A stretch of 64,000 bases of DNA from Gammaproteobacteria bacterium (GCA_021773565.1 JAJFJZ010000009.1:62001-126000); one strand, 5' to 3'. Positions 15,894 through 25,109 are shown, counted from the first letter of the stretch. The notes: a model not told the origin generated them from the letters alone. A program made the numbers and translations.

Positions 15894-16403
15894 ATGAAAA
15901 AAGCCGGAGCTATGAATAGGATTTTGTTGGTGACTTGCATGATTTTTGGGCAAACCGTATATGCAGCCGGGCCATGTGATGCCGCAAAATTTCATGAATT
16001 TGATTTCTGGATCGGTAACTGGAGTGTAAGTCTGGCAGATGGAACGCTTGCTGGCCAAAATGCGATTACGGCAAATCAGGGCGGTTGTGTATTAATCGAA
16101 AACTGGAAGGGCGCTCAGGGTAGTACGGGCCAGAGTATGAACTATTATGATGCCTTCTCGGATAGCTGGAGACAGTTATGGATTTCGCCGGGTGTGCAGA
16201 TTGACTATCGTGGCGGCCTGAAAGATGGCAGCATGCATTTAGTGGGTCGAATTCACTACCTTCAAAACGGCGACGAATTTCCTTTTCGGGGCACCTGGAC
16301 TTTACAGCCTGATGGTAGAGTTCGGCAGTTTTTTGAAGAATCGCGTGAAGAAGGGAAATGGAATACCTGGTTTGAGGGTTTTTATTCGCGTGTCAAGCAG
16401 TAA
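15894..16403 (+). CDS. secreted DUF1579-like beta protein
   Basis: From the ATG at 15894, after a gagag ribosome-binding site, the product is 169 aa. A signal peptide of about 25 residues ends near VYAAG. The mature part begins with FDFWIGNWSVSLADG, the conserved start of a lipocalin-like family annotated DUF1579 or similar. The remaining sequence alternates strands with many Trp and Gly. It is probably periplasmic. The ligand is unknown. Confidence 0.6.
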   Translation: MKKAGAMNRILLVTCMIFGQTVYAAGPCDAAKFHEFDFWIGNWSVSLADGTLAGQNAITANQGGCVLIENWKGAQGSTGQSMNYYDAFSDSWRQLWISPGVQIDYRGGLKDGSMHLVGRIHYLQNGDEFPFRGTWTLQPDGRVRQFFEESREEGKWNTWFEGFYSRVKQ

Positions 16404-16410
16404 GGCTTAA

Positions 16411-17214
16411 TCAGAGCCTCGCGAGCGGGTTAATCCATTCCGGTTTGTCGATGTGAATATTAAACAGGTCTTCCAGTACCTGCGTGTATTGTGTTTCTTC
16501 GACGGCTTCATCACTGGTCACGCCATCTATTCTGGTTTTGAGCGTATTGCCTGTCAGTGTAAGTCGCCCATTCTCTGTTCGTTTTGTACACAGGCGTTTT
16601 TTCGGAAAAAACGAATTTGGTGAGGTCTGGTGGTAAGTACACATCTCGCTGAACGCCGACCAGGGCTGTGGCCTTGGGTTTACGGTCAATAGAGGTACCC
16701 AGAGGTCCGGATCACTGTCAGGCGTGTCGGAACATAATATTTCAAACATCCCATTATTGCGTTTTGTCACCCGATAATAATTTTCGCCATCGAACTGGCT
16801 TACGGAACTGTTCAAATTTATGGGGATGATGGATGAGTCACCAAAGCCGATATCGGACAGCCAAAGGTCATCGAGCTGAACAAGGCATACCTGGTGACTG
16901 AACGATTTCTCACTATCCATAACGCCATCTGGAACAGCTACGCGAGCTTCAACACGAGTGCATGAAAAATCGAGTTCTGTCAGGCACTGTAGTAAGAGCT
17001 CGTTAAGCTCAAAACAGAATCCTCCGCGATTATTTTTTACGATCTTCTGATATACCTTGCTGCCATCCAGTTTGATGATTTTGCCCAGGTGAATATCCAG
17101 GTTTTCAAAGGGGATGTTCAACATACATTGCCGTTGGATAGCCGTGAGAGTGCTTAGCGAGTGATCCGTTGCCTCGTCATAATCTGCGCGTTCCAGGAGG
17201 TTTAGCCATTTCAT
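16411..17214 (-). CDS. arylamine N-acetyltransferase
   Basis: The 267-aa protein has the NAT catalytic triad: Cys67 in NNRGGFCFELN, His107 in FSHQVCL and Asp121 in LSDIGFGD. The family moves an acetyl group from acetyl-CoA to arylamines and hydrazines, and in actinobacteria is linked to sterol catabolism. The length is typical. It converges on the DUF1579-like gene with 7 bases between stops and is transcribed away from the ThDP enzyme at 17331. Confidence 0.9.
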   Translation of the reverse strand: MKWLNLLERADYDEATDHSLSTLTAIQRQCMLNIPFENLDIHLGKIIKLDGSKVYQKIVKNNRGGFCFELNELLLQCLTELDFSCTRVEARVAVPDGVMDSEKSFSHQVCLVQLDDLWLSDIGFGDSSIIPINLNSSVSQFDGENYYRVTKRNNGMFEILCSDTPDSDPDLWVPLLTVNPRPQPWSAFSEMCTYHQTSPNSFFPKKRLCTKRTENGRLTLTGNTLKTRIDGVTSDEAVEETQYTQVLEDLFNIHIDKPEWINPLARL

Positions 17215-17330
17215 TCAGAAATTGTGTACACATTTTCAAAGAGCGAGCTCGCATCCTAATAGATGTCTTTGAACATTCCAATTATTTGTTATGCTGGTAG
17301 CATCGACTGGAATTGTAGCTGGAGAGAGTG

Positions 17331-18881
17331 ATGAATGGTGCAGAGAGTCTTGTTCAGACCTTGTTGAATGCGGGTGTGGACTGTTGTTTTGCCAACCCGG
17401 GTACCTCGGAAATGCACATGGTAGAAGCCATTGACGGTCACGACGACTTTCGAGCCGTGTTGTGCCTGTTCGAAGGTGTTTGTACCGGTGCGGCAGATGG
17501 CTATGCGCGTATGACAGGTAAACCGGCAACCACGCTGTTGCATTTAGGGGCAGGGCTTGCCAACGGAGTTGCTAACATGCATAACGCCCGGCGTGCCTCG
17601 TCACCGCTAATCAATCTGGTTGGAGAGCACGCGGTACACCATGTTGCTTATGATGCACCCTTAACCTCGGATGTCGCAGGCGTTGCCCAACCCATGTCTG
17701 CCTGGGTGCGAACCGCCACCTCTTCTGAAAGTTTATCACTGGATGCAATAGACGCAGTACAAGCCAGCCTGGCTGCAAATTCCGATCATATGGGAAATGT
17801 CGCAACCCTTATTATTCCGGCAGATTGTGCATGGGGTGAAGGTAGGAATGCACCCTCCGGGATACCTCCGGTGGAGCGTGCCCGGGCCTCGGTCGAAGTG
17901 GTTTCCGGCATTGCCAATCGAATGGGCGAGCGTTCCTTGCTTTTGATCGACGGGGCTGGCATGAGTGAAGAAGGGGTGCAACAGGCCGGGCGTATTGCAG
18001 AACATTGTGGCTGCCAGGCCATTACTGTAACTTTTCCAGCCCGTGTAGAAGGCGGGCCAGGCTTACCCAAAATTGGCCGTCTGCCGTATTTTCCGGAACA
18101 TATTATAGATTTATTGGCGGATGTTGATCATCTGGTACTGGCGGGCGCTCGATCCCCCGTCAGTTTTTTTGCCTACAGAAATTTACCAAGCGATCTGGTT
18201 CCTGAACACTGTAAAGTGGATTTGTTAGTGCATCGGCATATGGATGTGGTCGCAGCCCTAGCTGATCTTGCCGATGCGCAGGGGGCACCGGCTGAGCCTG
18301 TTGAAGTGAATCTCAAGGCGCGACCCGCAATACCAGAAGGACCCCTGAATGCGCATACAATAGCGCTAACATTGGGTGCCAAAATTCCGGAAATGAGCAT
18401 AATCACTACAGATTCCGGTGGCGGTGCTGCCGCATTCCCTGTACTGCAAACCTGTGTCAGTCATAGCTGGCTTAATCTTACCGGTGGATCTATAGGAGGT
18501 GGCGGACCGGTGGCTGTTGGTGCTGCTGTCGCCTGTCCGGATCGACCGGTATATGCCCTGCTGGGAGACGGTGGTGCAGGTTATACCATCCAGTATCTGT
18601 GGACGGCTGCCAGGGAAAAACTCAACATCACCAGCATAATTTACTCCAACCGCTCCTACGGAATTCTGGATGTCGAATACCGTCGATTGGGCATTAATGA
18701 TGTTGGTGACAAGGCCGCCAGTTTGTTCGATTTGTCCAATCCGGATATTAACTGGGTTGATCTGGCGCGAGGGTATGGCGTGCCGGGTGTGAGAGTGCGC
18801 ACGGGCGCTGAACTTGCAGCGGCGTTAAGCGAAGCTGAAAACACGGACGGGCCCTATCTGATTGAAGCTATTCTAGCCTGA
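17331..18881 (+). CDS. ThDP-dependent enzyme, acetolactate-synthase-like
   Basis: The 516-aa protein has three domains. The N-terminal pyrimidine-binding domain carries the catalytic Glu in CLFEGVCTGAADGYARMTG. The central domain is degenerate for FAD. The C-terminal ThDP site has GDGGAGYTIQYL and a later NRSYG. It is shorter than classical IlvB and belongs to the IlvB/benzoylformate-decarboxylase-like group often annotated as acetolactate synthase large subunit. No small subunit is nearby, so a 2-oxoacid decarboxylase or lyase is as likely as acetolactate synthesis. A ggagag site precedes the ATG. Confidence 0.8.
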   Translation: MNGAESLVQTLLNAGVDCCFANPGTSEMHMVEAIDGHDDFRAVLCLFEGVCTGAADGYARMTGKPATTLLHLGAGLANGVANMHNARRASSPLINLVGEHAVHHVAYDAPLTSDVAGVAQPMSAWVRTATSSESLSLDAIDAVQASLAANSDHMGNVATLIIPADCAWGEGRNAPSGIPPVERARASVEVVSGIANRMGERSLLLIDGAGMSEEGVQQAGRIAEHCGCQAITVTFPARVEGGPGLPKIGRLPYFPEHIIDLLADVDHLVLAGARSPVSFFAYRNLPSDLVPEHCKVDLLVHRHMDVVAALADLADAQGAPAEPVEVNLKARPAIPEGPLNAHTIALTLGAKIPEMSIITTDSGGGAAAFPVLQTCVSHSWLNLTGGSIGGGGPVAVGAAVACPDRPVYALLGDGGAGYTIQYLWTAAREKLNITSIIYSNRSYGILDVEYRRLGINDVGDKAASLFDLSNPDINWVDLARGYGVPGVRVRTGAELAAALSEAENTDGPYLIEAILA

Positions 18882-18889
18882 AGACCTGG

Positions 18890-20014
18890 CTATGCCGCAA
18901 ATTTTTCCAGATGGTAATCCGAGTTGCCGAACTGCATATCGATTACCGTAAGACGTTTGAAAAAATGACCGATACGCAGTTCTTCGGTCATCCCCATGCC
19001 GCCGTGAAGCTGTACGGCATTTTCAGCGATGAATGTTCCGGCTTTTCCTATGAGGTGTTTAAGGGCATGCACTGAACGTTGTGCGCCTTCGCGGTTTTCT
19101 ACTACTTCCAGCGTTGCTCTATACAACAGGGATTTACACTGTTCGTATTCCATAAACATATCCACCATGCGGTGTTGCAGCACCTGAAAGTCTGAAAGCT
19201 TCTGGTCAAATTGAACACGCTGTTGTGTGTATTCTATAGTGTCTGTGTACAACATTTCCATTGTGCCAATAGCTTCAGCAGCGAGTGCAAGGATTGCATC
19301 ATTTGCGACAGCCTGCAGAATTTCAAAACCTGCGCCTACTTCACCCACCACCCCGGTTTTGTTAACCCGTACGTTTGTCAGGGTAATTTCTGATGCACGC
19401 AATCCATCTACGGTAGGGTAGTTAAGCAGTTCAAAGCCCTCTGAATTTACGTCGATCAAAAACAGGCTAATGCCATCGGTATCAATCTGACCACCACTGG
19501 TTCTTGCGGATACAATAATATGGCTGGCGGTCTCTGCGTTTTGAACGACACATTTGTTTCCGTTGAGTACAAAGTCCTCCCCATCCTGTTTTGCAGAACT
19601 TACTACATCGTGCAGATCAAATCGGGCCTGTGATTCGGCATACGCAAGTGCGAGTTGTTTACTGCCATCGATGACGCCCTCAAACATTGCTTCTTTCATA
19701 TCATCCGACGCCCCTCGTCGCAGTGCTCCGGCGCCGAGTACGATACTTGCGAAATAGGGCTCCAGGACCATGCCTTTGCCAAACTCTTCCATTACTACCA
19801 TTGTATCGATCTGGTTACCGCCAATGCCGCCATCTTCCTCCGGGAACGGCAGGGCTAACCAACCCAACTCTGCTATGGAATTCCAGTTTTCAGCGCTGAA
19901 GCCTTTCGATGACTGACTATGTTTTATGCGGGATTCCAGTTCGTAGTTGTCCCGAACGAACCTTGAGATGCTGTCTTTGAGCAGTGTGCGTTCTTCACTT
20001 AAGTCAAAATTCAT
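18890..20014 (-). CDS. acyl-CoA dehydrogenase, probable non-catalytic partner of a pair
   Basis: The 374-aa protein has the ACAD fold. LGWLALPFPEEDGG lies in the N-terminal helical domain and AVQLHGGMGMTEELRIGHFFKR in the C-terminal domain. The usual catalytic Glu is absent from both known positions. The helix-G segment reads LQAVANDAILAL rather than the ER motif, and no EGT motif is present. It lies 6 bases downstream of a second ACAD gene. Together they resemble heterotetrameric ACADs such as the mycobacterial ChsE pairs, where one subunit lacks the base. Those act on steroid side-chain or similar bulky acyl-CoAs. Confidence 0.85.
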   Translation of the reverse strand: MNFDLSEERTLLKDSISRFVRDNYELESRIKHSQSSKGFSAENWNSIAELGWLALPFPEEDGGIGGNQIDTMVVMEEFGKGMVLEPYFASIVLGAGALRRGASDDMKEAMFEGVIDGSKQLALAYAESQARFDLHDVVSSAKQDGEDFVLNGNKCVVQNAETASHIIVSARTSGGQIDTDGISLFLIDVNSEGFELLNYPTVDGLRASEITLTNVRVNKTGVVGEVGAGFEILQAVANDAILALAAEAIGTMEMLYTDTIEYTQQRVQFDQKLSDFQVLQHRMVDMFMEYEQCKSLLYRATLEVVENREGAQRSVHALKHLIGKAGTFIAENAVQLHGGMGMTEELRIGHFFKRLTVIDMQFGNSDYHLEKFAA

Positions 20015-20020
20015 GGCCGT

Positions 20021-21211
20021 CTATCCTTTTCCTGTTCTGGTCTTTTCACTGGATTTCTTTTTAAGACCCAGTACATTTTTTGCGATTACATCGCGCTGCA
20101 CTTCACTCGCGCCACCATATATCGTGTAGGCGCGACTGCCCAGATAACTCTGCATACCCGAGTGTGCAAATGCTGGTCCCACCGGCTGACCCCAGCCTGC
20201 TGCGTGCAGGCCACCGGCCTCGACTGTTAGTTTAGCCAATCGCTGTTGAATCTCGGTGCCTTTGAGTTTGAGAATGGAGGATTCAGGGCCGGGGTCGGAT
20301 CCGGCGGCTGCGTTGGCGAGGCTTCTGAGCTCGGTGTACTCCAGAGCGTGCAAGTCTACTTCAAGCTCGGCTACCTTGGATCTAAATGCGGGTTCATCCA
20401 TGAGCGTACCATTGCCACGAATTATAGAGCGCGCATTTTTCTTCAGCTTAGCCAGGGCTACCAACGAATTGGAAATGCCTGCAAGGCCGGTTCGTTCATG
20501 CTGCAGCAGCCCCTTGGCGTAGGTCCAGCCCTTGCCTTCTTCACCAATTCTATTCTCTACGGGCACTTTCACATCGGTAAGAAATACTGTGTTAACCGTG
20601 TGCGCACCACCCAGGGTTATGATGGGTTGGACCTCTACTCCTTCCTGCTTCACAGGGAAGAGTAAAAAGGTGATGCCTTCCTGCTTTTTGCCTGTGTTGC
20701 TGGTACGTGTGAGGCAGAAAATCCAGTCTGCCATGTGCGCGACCGTGGTCCAGATTTTTGTACCGTTTACAATGTAGTGTTTACCGTCCTCGGTGAGCTC
20801 TGCTTTCGTTTGCAAATTAGCCAGATCAGATCCTGCACCGGGCTCTGAGTAACCCTGGCACCAGATTACTTTGCGTGCCCGGATATCCGGCATAAAACGA
20901 TCGAGTTGTTTCTGGTTGCCATGCGCCATGAGAACGGGAGCGAGCATGCCAATGCCAAAGGGCAAGTCCCAGGGCAGGTTTTTACCGGCCTTTTCGCGTT
21001 CCCAGATATAGTGCTGGCTGGGTGTCCATCCTGGACCACCAAACTCTTTGGGCCACTTTGGTACATCCCAGCCACCTTTAGCGGCCGCCGTAGCGAACCA
21101 GTTCATTCGCCACTTATTGTAATCTTCCCCGGGCTTGTAGGCGTTGTCACTCAAAAATTGCCTGACTTCGGCCTGGAATTCCAGATCGGTTTTGCTCAGT
21201 TCTATATCCAT
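20021..21211 (-). CDS. acyl-CoA dehydrogenase, catalytic partner of a pair
   Basis: The 396-aa protein has a clear ACAD FAD region: WCQGYSEPGAGSDLANLQT and IVNGTKIWTT. The end YTIYGGASEVQRDVIAKNVLGL is the usual QR-rich motif. Gly replaces Glu at the MCAD-type position, but a Glu is present in LLQHERTGLAG, the position used by IVD-type enzymes, so this subunit can be catalytic. It is the first gene of a two-gene operon with the ACAD at 18890 and is divergent from the TetR gene across an 86-bp region with a palindrome. Confidence 0.9.
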   Translation of the reverse strand: MDIELSKTDLEFQAEVRQFLSDNAYKPGEDYNKWRMNWFATAAAKGGWDVPKWPKEFGGPGWTPSQHYIWEREKAGKNLPWDLPFGIGMLAPVLMAHGNQKQLDRFMPDIRARKVIWCQGYSEPGAGSDLANLQTKAELTEDGKHYIVNGTKIWTTVAHMADWIFCLTRTSNTGKKQEGITFLLFPVKQEGVEVQPIITLGGAHTVNTVFLTDVKVPVENRIGEEGKGWTYAKGLLQHERTGLAGISNSLVALAKLKKNARSIIRGNGTLMDEPAFRSKVAELEVDLHALEYTELRSLANAAAGSDPGPESSILKLKGTEIQQRLAKLTVEAGGLHAAGWGQPVGPAFAHSGMQSYLGSRAYTIYGGASEVQRDVIAKNVLGLKKKSSEKTRTGKG

Positions 21212-21265
21212 GGTGTGGTCTGTCCTCTGCTTATAAACACAGCTTAGCGAAAAATTGAAAGTTTT

Positions 21266-21284
21266 ACTAGAATAAGATTCTAGT
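21266..21284. promoter_or_regulatory. perfect palindrome, candidate TetR operator
   Basis: The arms actagaat and attctagt are exact inverted repeats around a 3-base spacer aag. The palindrome lies in the 86-bp gap between the divergent ACAD operon (start 21211) and the TetR gene (start 21298), 13 bases before the regulator's ATG. Position and symmetry fit an autoregulatory operator that controls both directions. I did not see another copy in the window. Confidence 0.7.
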
Positions 21285-21297
21285 TTAAGATGTAAAG

Positions 21298-21906
21298 ATG
21301 CCCCGCAAACACTCCAGCAGATCCGGCACCGAAGAGCGCAGATCCAGCATTCTAACTGCGGCTTTACAGTGCTTTAACGAACATGGTCTTGAGAACACAA
21401 CGGTCCAGGACATCCAGCTGGTGGCCAAATGTAGTACGGGCAGTTTGTATCATCATTTTGGTAGTAAAGAGGGCATCGCTGTCAGCCTTTTTGTTGAAAC
21501 TTTCAAAAATATGAACGAAGGCGTACTTACGGAATTGGAGCGCTGTAATGATGCACAAACCGGTGTGCAGGTGGTGGTTACGCAAATTTGTGAATGGGTC
21601 TCTGAAAATACCAGTTCCGCCCGATTTTTGCTTCAGTCCCGGGATATACAATTTTCCCCGGATATGCATCTGCAACTTGGTCAGGAATATGGCGATATTA
21701 TGCGTGGATACTTCCAGTGGTTTACCCCCTTCGTTGAAGATGGAAGTATGAAATCACTTCCACTGGACACCTATGTGCCTCTGATAATAGGGCCTGCTCA
21801 GGAATATTCGCGTCGTTGGCTTGCCAAACAGGTAGCGCGATCCCCTGCCAGTTTAACACGCATATTTTCGGATGCTGCCTGGAGTGCTGTGCGTGGAGAT
21901 GTCTGA
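21298..21906 (+). CDS. TetR/AcrR-family transcriptional regulator
   Basis: The 202-aa protein has an N-terminal TetR helix-turn-helix (ILTAALQCFNEHGLENTTVQDI then STGSLYHHFGSKEGI at about residues 18-62). A divergent ligand-binding domain follows. It is transcribed away from the acyl-CoA dehydrogenase pair, and a perfect palindrome sits in the shared region, so it most likely represses that operon and itself. An acyl-CoA thioester as effector is an inference from the regulated genes. Confidence 0.9.
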   Translation: MPRKHSSRSGTEERRSSILTAALQCFNEHGLENTTVQDIQLVAKCSTGSLYHHFGSKEGIAVSLFVETFKNMNEGVLTELERCNDAQTGVQVVVTQICEWVSENTSSARFLLQSRDIQFSPDMHLQLGQEYGDIMRGYFQWFTPFVEDGSMKSLPLDTYVPLIIGPAQEYSRRWLAKQVARSPASLTRIFSDAAWSAVRGDV

Positions 21907-21950
21907 TTTGTTACACTCAGATGCTACCTGAATAAATTGAGAGAGCTGTC

Positions 21951-22835
21951 ATGAGCGAGCGTATCCCTACCCGAGAACACGAGAAAAAGACCATCGAAGT
22001 ATTGGGCAAGCAAATGGCTTATGTGGAGATGGGAGAGGGTGACCCGATAGTATTTCAGCATGGTAACCCGACTTCGTCCTATCTCTGGCGCAACATTATG
22101 CCTCAGGTGCAACACCTGGGACGCTGTATTGCCATCGACCTGATTGGTATGGGTGATTCGGACAAACTCGAGGATTCCGGCCCGGAGCGATATACATTTA
22201 AAGAGCACCAACAATACCTATATGCTGCATTTGAGGCACTGGGAGTTACCGATAATGTAACCTTTGTGATTCATGACTGGGGCTCTGCATTGGGGTTTGC
22301 GTGGGCAAGACAAAACCCGCAAGCCGTTAAAGGTATCTGTTATATGGAAGCTATCGTTATGCCCATGACGTGGGAACAATGGCCTGATGCGGCTACCACA
22401 GTATTTGAAGGCTTTCGTTCTGATGCAGGAGAACAAATGGTGCTTCAGGGCAATGTTTTTGTTGAGAACGTGCTTCCGGGGTCGGTACTGCGTGGCCTTG
22501 GCGATGCCGAAATGGATGTATACCGTCGTCCCTATCTTAACGAGGGTGAAGATCGTCGGCCCACCTTGACCTGGCCGCGCCAGATTCCCCTGGCTGGTGA
22601 ACCCGTAGATGTTGTGCTTTGTGTGGAGGACTATGGTCAATGGTTAAAGACCAGCGATATCCCCAAGCTGTTTATCAATGCAGAACCCGGTGCCATAACT
22701 ACCGGAGATATGCGGGACTTTTGTAGAACCTGGGCTAACCAGCAGGAAGTGAGCGTAGCGGGTAGTCATTTTATCCAGGAGGACTCTCCGGATGAAATAG
22801 CCGCCGCACTGGATGAGTGGCTGGTAAATCTTTAG
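21951..22835 (+). CDS. haloalkane dehalogenase, subfamily HLD-II (LinB-like)
   Basis: The 294-aa alpha/beta hydrolase closely resembles LinB. The halide-binding Asn39 is in HGNPTSSYLWRN and the nucleophile Asp109 with Trp110 in IHDWGSALGF. The catalytic acid Glu133 is in YMEAI and the base His in AGSHFIQEDSPDEI. These enzymes hydrolyse carbon-halogen bonds to alcohols and need no cofactor. No signal peptide is present, so it is cytoplasmic. It lies 44 bases after the TetR gene and may share its promoter. No other dehalogenation gene is visible. Confidence 0.93.
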   Translation: MSERIPTREHEKKTIEVLGKQMAYVEMGEGDPIVFQHGNPTSSYLWRNIMPQVQHLGRCIAIDLIGMGDSDKLEDSGPERYTFKEHQQYLYAAFEALGVTDNVTFVIHDWGSALGFAWARQNPQAVKGICYMEAIVMPMTWEQWPDAATTVFEGFRSDAGEQMVLQGNVFVENVLPGSVLRGLGDAEMDVYRRPYLNEGEDRRPTLTWPRQIPLAGEPVDVVLCVEDYGQWLKTSDIPKLFINAEPGAITTGDMRDFCRTWANQQEVSVAGSHFIQEDSPDEIAAALDEWLVNL

Positions 22836-23737
22836 GACCTAGCTGTTAGTTTTTCCGGTTTGTCGGTTCGTGCGCTTAACAATAAACCACCAATGATCAG
22901 AATTAGCGCAGTCACACTGGAGACGTGTACCTGCTCACCCAGTACATTCTGGATGAGAAACAGTGAGATAAGGGGTGACAGGAATATAAGCTGGCTTATG
23001 CGAGCACTGTGTCGGGTGAGAGACAGCGCTTTTTGCCACAACAGAAACGTTAGCCCCATTTCGACGATCCCTACCCAGCCAATATATAACAAATTGCCCG
23101 GGCTTAATTCGGGCAGTCCACTGGTAAAAAAACATACAAGGCCGATCAGTGGTGTGCCCACAAAAAAACATGCGCCCATTTTGATGTCTGCAGAGTAAGG
23201 TAGTTTAACTGCGAGTAGCCAGAATCCAGCCCACAGTACGGTACTGGCCAGTGCAAATATTAGCCCTGATGCGTCAAATTGTGAAAAGTCGGTAATCTGC
23301 CCACGAGTAACCAGAATAACCACACCCAGATAGCTGACGGTCATTCCGATATAACCCAATCGGGAAATTTTTTGTTTAAGAAAAACCACAGCCAGTACTG
23401 AGTAAACGATAGCCCAGGTATAATTAAGTGGCTGGGCAATTTGCGCAGGCAAGCGATCGTACGCTTCAAAAAGTAGCAGGTAATACAAGAAGGGATTCAT
23501 CAATCCCAGTAGTAGCAGTGCTTTTATGTGGTTCACAGGCAGGGTTTTGAACTCTGGCCACCCTTTGCGCAGCGTAATGTGGAATGCATAAAACAAGGCA
23601 GACACCAGAGCCCCCCCAAATAACAGTTGTACGGGCTGCATCGTAGCAAGACCGAGTTTAAATGCCGTGGCCACTGTGGACCACAGTGCAACACAGGTCA
23701 GTGCGTAGAGGTATGCTCTGGATTCATTGGATTTCAT
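22832..23737 (-). CDS. EamA/DMT-superfamily transporter
   Basis: The 301-aa protein has about ten hydrophobic helices arranged as two EamA repeats. The first repeat begins TCVALWSTVATAFKLG and the second ALASTVLWAGFWLLAV, which is the usual drug/metabolite transporter layout. Such proteins export amino acids, sugars or other metabolites; the substrate cannot be read. Its stop overlaps the dehalogenase stop by 4 bases, tail to tail. Confidence 0.85.
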   Translation of the reverse strand: MKSNESRAYLYALTCVALWSTVATAFKLGLATMQPVQLLFGGALVSALFYAFHITLRKGWPEFKTLPVNHIKALLLLGLMNPFLYYLLLFEAYDRLPAQIAQPLNYTWAIVYSVLAVVFLKQKISRLGYIGMTVSYLGVVILVTRGQITDFSQFDASGLIFALASTVLWAGFWLLAVKLPYSADIKMGACFFVGTPLIGLVCFFTSGLPELSPGNLLYIGWVGIVEMGLTFLLWQKALSLTRHSARISQLIFLSPLISLFLIQNVLGEQVHVSSVTALILIIGGLLLSARTDKPEKLTARS

Positions 23738-23776
23738 GAGGAATCAAAGGTACTGTATTTTTGAGGTAGATGGAAT

Positions 23777-24463
23777 TTGACGAATAAACAGGCACTGGCG
23801 TGCGATAACAAACTGCGGTACTCGCTGGCTAAACAGCTGGATAGTTTTGCGCGTATTACGCATTCCGGTGAGGGATATCGCGCCGCTGCTGTTGCGCTGG
23901 TGGTGGTGGATGCAGGCTTTGGGGCTGAAGTTTCAGGAATGACTTCCCATTCCGAGTGGCAATCAGATGCCTGTCTGGTGCTTACTCGCCGTTCCGGCAA
24001 AATGCGTAATCATCCGGGTCAGTGGGCATTGCCAGGTGGCCGGGTAGATGAGGGTGAGTCGCTGGAACAAACGGCCTTACGGGAGCTGCAGGAAGAAGTT
24101 GGTCTGGAGCTTTCTGCGGACCATGTGATTGGCCGACTGGATGATTTTGTCACGCGTTCAGGGTATGTGATGACGCCGATAGTAATTTGGGCTGGAGCTA
24201 CGCCCGACGAGCACCTGCTTGCCAATGAAGCCGAGGTAGATTCAATTCACAGAATTCCGCTCGCCGAATTTATGCGCGGTGATGCACCCCTGCTGGATCA
24301 TCAGGAACTCGACACCGCTCATCCGGTATTAAGAATGCCTGTGGGCGATACCTGGATCGCAGCACCTACCGCAGCATTGATATTTCAGTTCGTGGAAGTA
24401 TGCCTGCGAGGCCGCTCTACGCGTGTTTCGCATTATGAACAACCGAAGTTCGCCTGGAAGTAA
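23777..24463 (+). CDS. Nudix hydrolase, CoA-pyrophosphatase-like
   Basis: The 228-aa protein has a complete Nudix box, from [20 protein letters not shown] to EVGLEL (about residues 90-115). It is preceded by [20 protein letters not shown], which matches the UPF0035 signature of CoA pyrophosphatases such as NudL. Those enzymes cleave CoA to phosphopantetheine and adenosine diphosphate. The start is a TTG with gagg about 10 bases upstream; an ATG at 23770 is out of frame and stops at once. It is divergent from the EamA gene. Confidence 0.85.
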   Translation: MTNKQALACDNKLRYSLAKQLDSFARITHSGEGYRAAAVALVVVDAGFGAEVSGMTSHSEWQSDACLVLTRRSGKMRNHPGQWALPGGRVDEGESLEQTALRELQEEVGLELSADHVIGRLDDFVTRSGYVMTPIVIWAGATPDEHLLANEAEVDSIHRIPLAEFMRGDAPLLDHQELDTAHPVLRMPVGDTWIAAPTAALIFQFVEVCLRGRSTRVSHYEQPKFAWK

Positions 24464-24494
24464 GTGCCGGTAGCTGGTGGAGTGCCGGTAGCTG
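24463..24494 (+). repeat. short direct repeat (14 bp x 2)
   Basis: agtgccggtagctg occurs twice, at 24463-24476 and 24481-24494, with an 18-base period. It begins at the Nudix stop codon. No ORF or hairpin is associated with it. It is probably a local duplication. Confidence 0.5.
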
Positions 24495-24575
24495 TATGTT
24501 GTTGCTAGCCGTTGACGAAGCACCCACTATTGCCCAGAATCCCTATCCTGTTTAACTTAAAAAGAGACTCATAAA

Positions 24576-25052
24576 ATGACCATACAGGAAGGCCAGAAAT
24601 TACCCAGTATTCAATTATTTACCATGGCCGAAGGCCGTCCAACGCCGGTGATGAGCGATGAAATATTCTCAGGTAAAAAAGTTGTGCTATTTGCTGTACC
24701 GGGCGCTTTTACGCCTACCTGTTCACAGGCCCACCTGCCTGGGTATGTCGTCAATGCCGATGCATTCACTGAAAAAGGCGTGGAGCTGGTTTGTCTGTCC
24801 GTCAACGACCCCTTTGTGATGGGTTGTTGGGGTGAATCGGCCAATGCAGATGCAATCAGGATGATTTCTGACGGTAATGGAGAATTTACCAAAGCCTTGG
24901 GTCTTGAGATGGATGGTTCTGGCTTCGGACTTGGCACCCGTTCTCAGCGATATGCGATGCTGGTTGACGATGGAGTGGTGAAAAAGCTCAATATTGAAGC
25001 ACCGGGTAAATTTGAGGTTAGTGGCGCTGAAACGCTTCTCGCAGCACTTTAA
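24576..25052 (+). CDS. peroxiredoxin, Prx5/redoxin type
   Basis: The 158-aa protein contains PGAFTPTCSQAHLPGYV near residues 43-59. Its Cys is the peroxidatic residue of the Prx5 (atypical 2-Cys/1-Cys) class. It is followed by LSVNDPFVMGCWGE and FGLGTRSQRYAML. The enzyme reduces hydrogen peroxide and organic peroxides with thiols, usually glutaredoxin or thioredoxin. The length is typical and there is no glutaredoxin fusion. A short hairpin (gtact...agtac) just after the stop could serve as a weak terminator. Confidence 0.92.
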   Translation: MTIQEGQKLPSIQLFTMAEGRPTPVMSDEIFSGKKVVLFAVPGAFTPTCSQAHLPGYVVNADAFTEKGVELVCLSVNDPFVMGCWGESANADAIRMISDGNGEFTKALGLEMDGSGFGLGTRSQRYAMLVDDGVVKKLNIEAPGKFEVSGAETLLAAL

Positions 25053-25109
25053 AGTACTTTTTTGGGAGTACCTTTGAACATCACCCTTGAATAATCAGTA
25101 GAGCAATTC

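Noticed and set aside
17736-18406. Long minus-strand frames inside the ThDP enzyme gene
   Set aside because: They follow codon-position bias of the real gene and show no domain pattern.
24463-24494. 14-bp direct repeat as an attachment site
   Set aside because: The copies are 18 bases apart with nothing between them, so no inserted element is implied.
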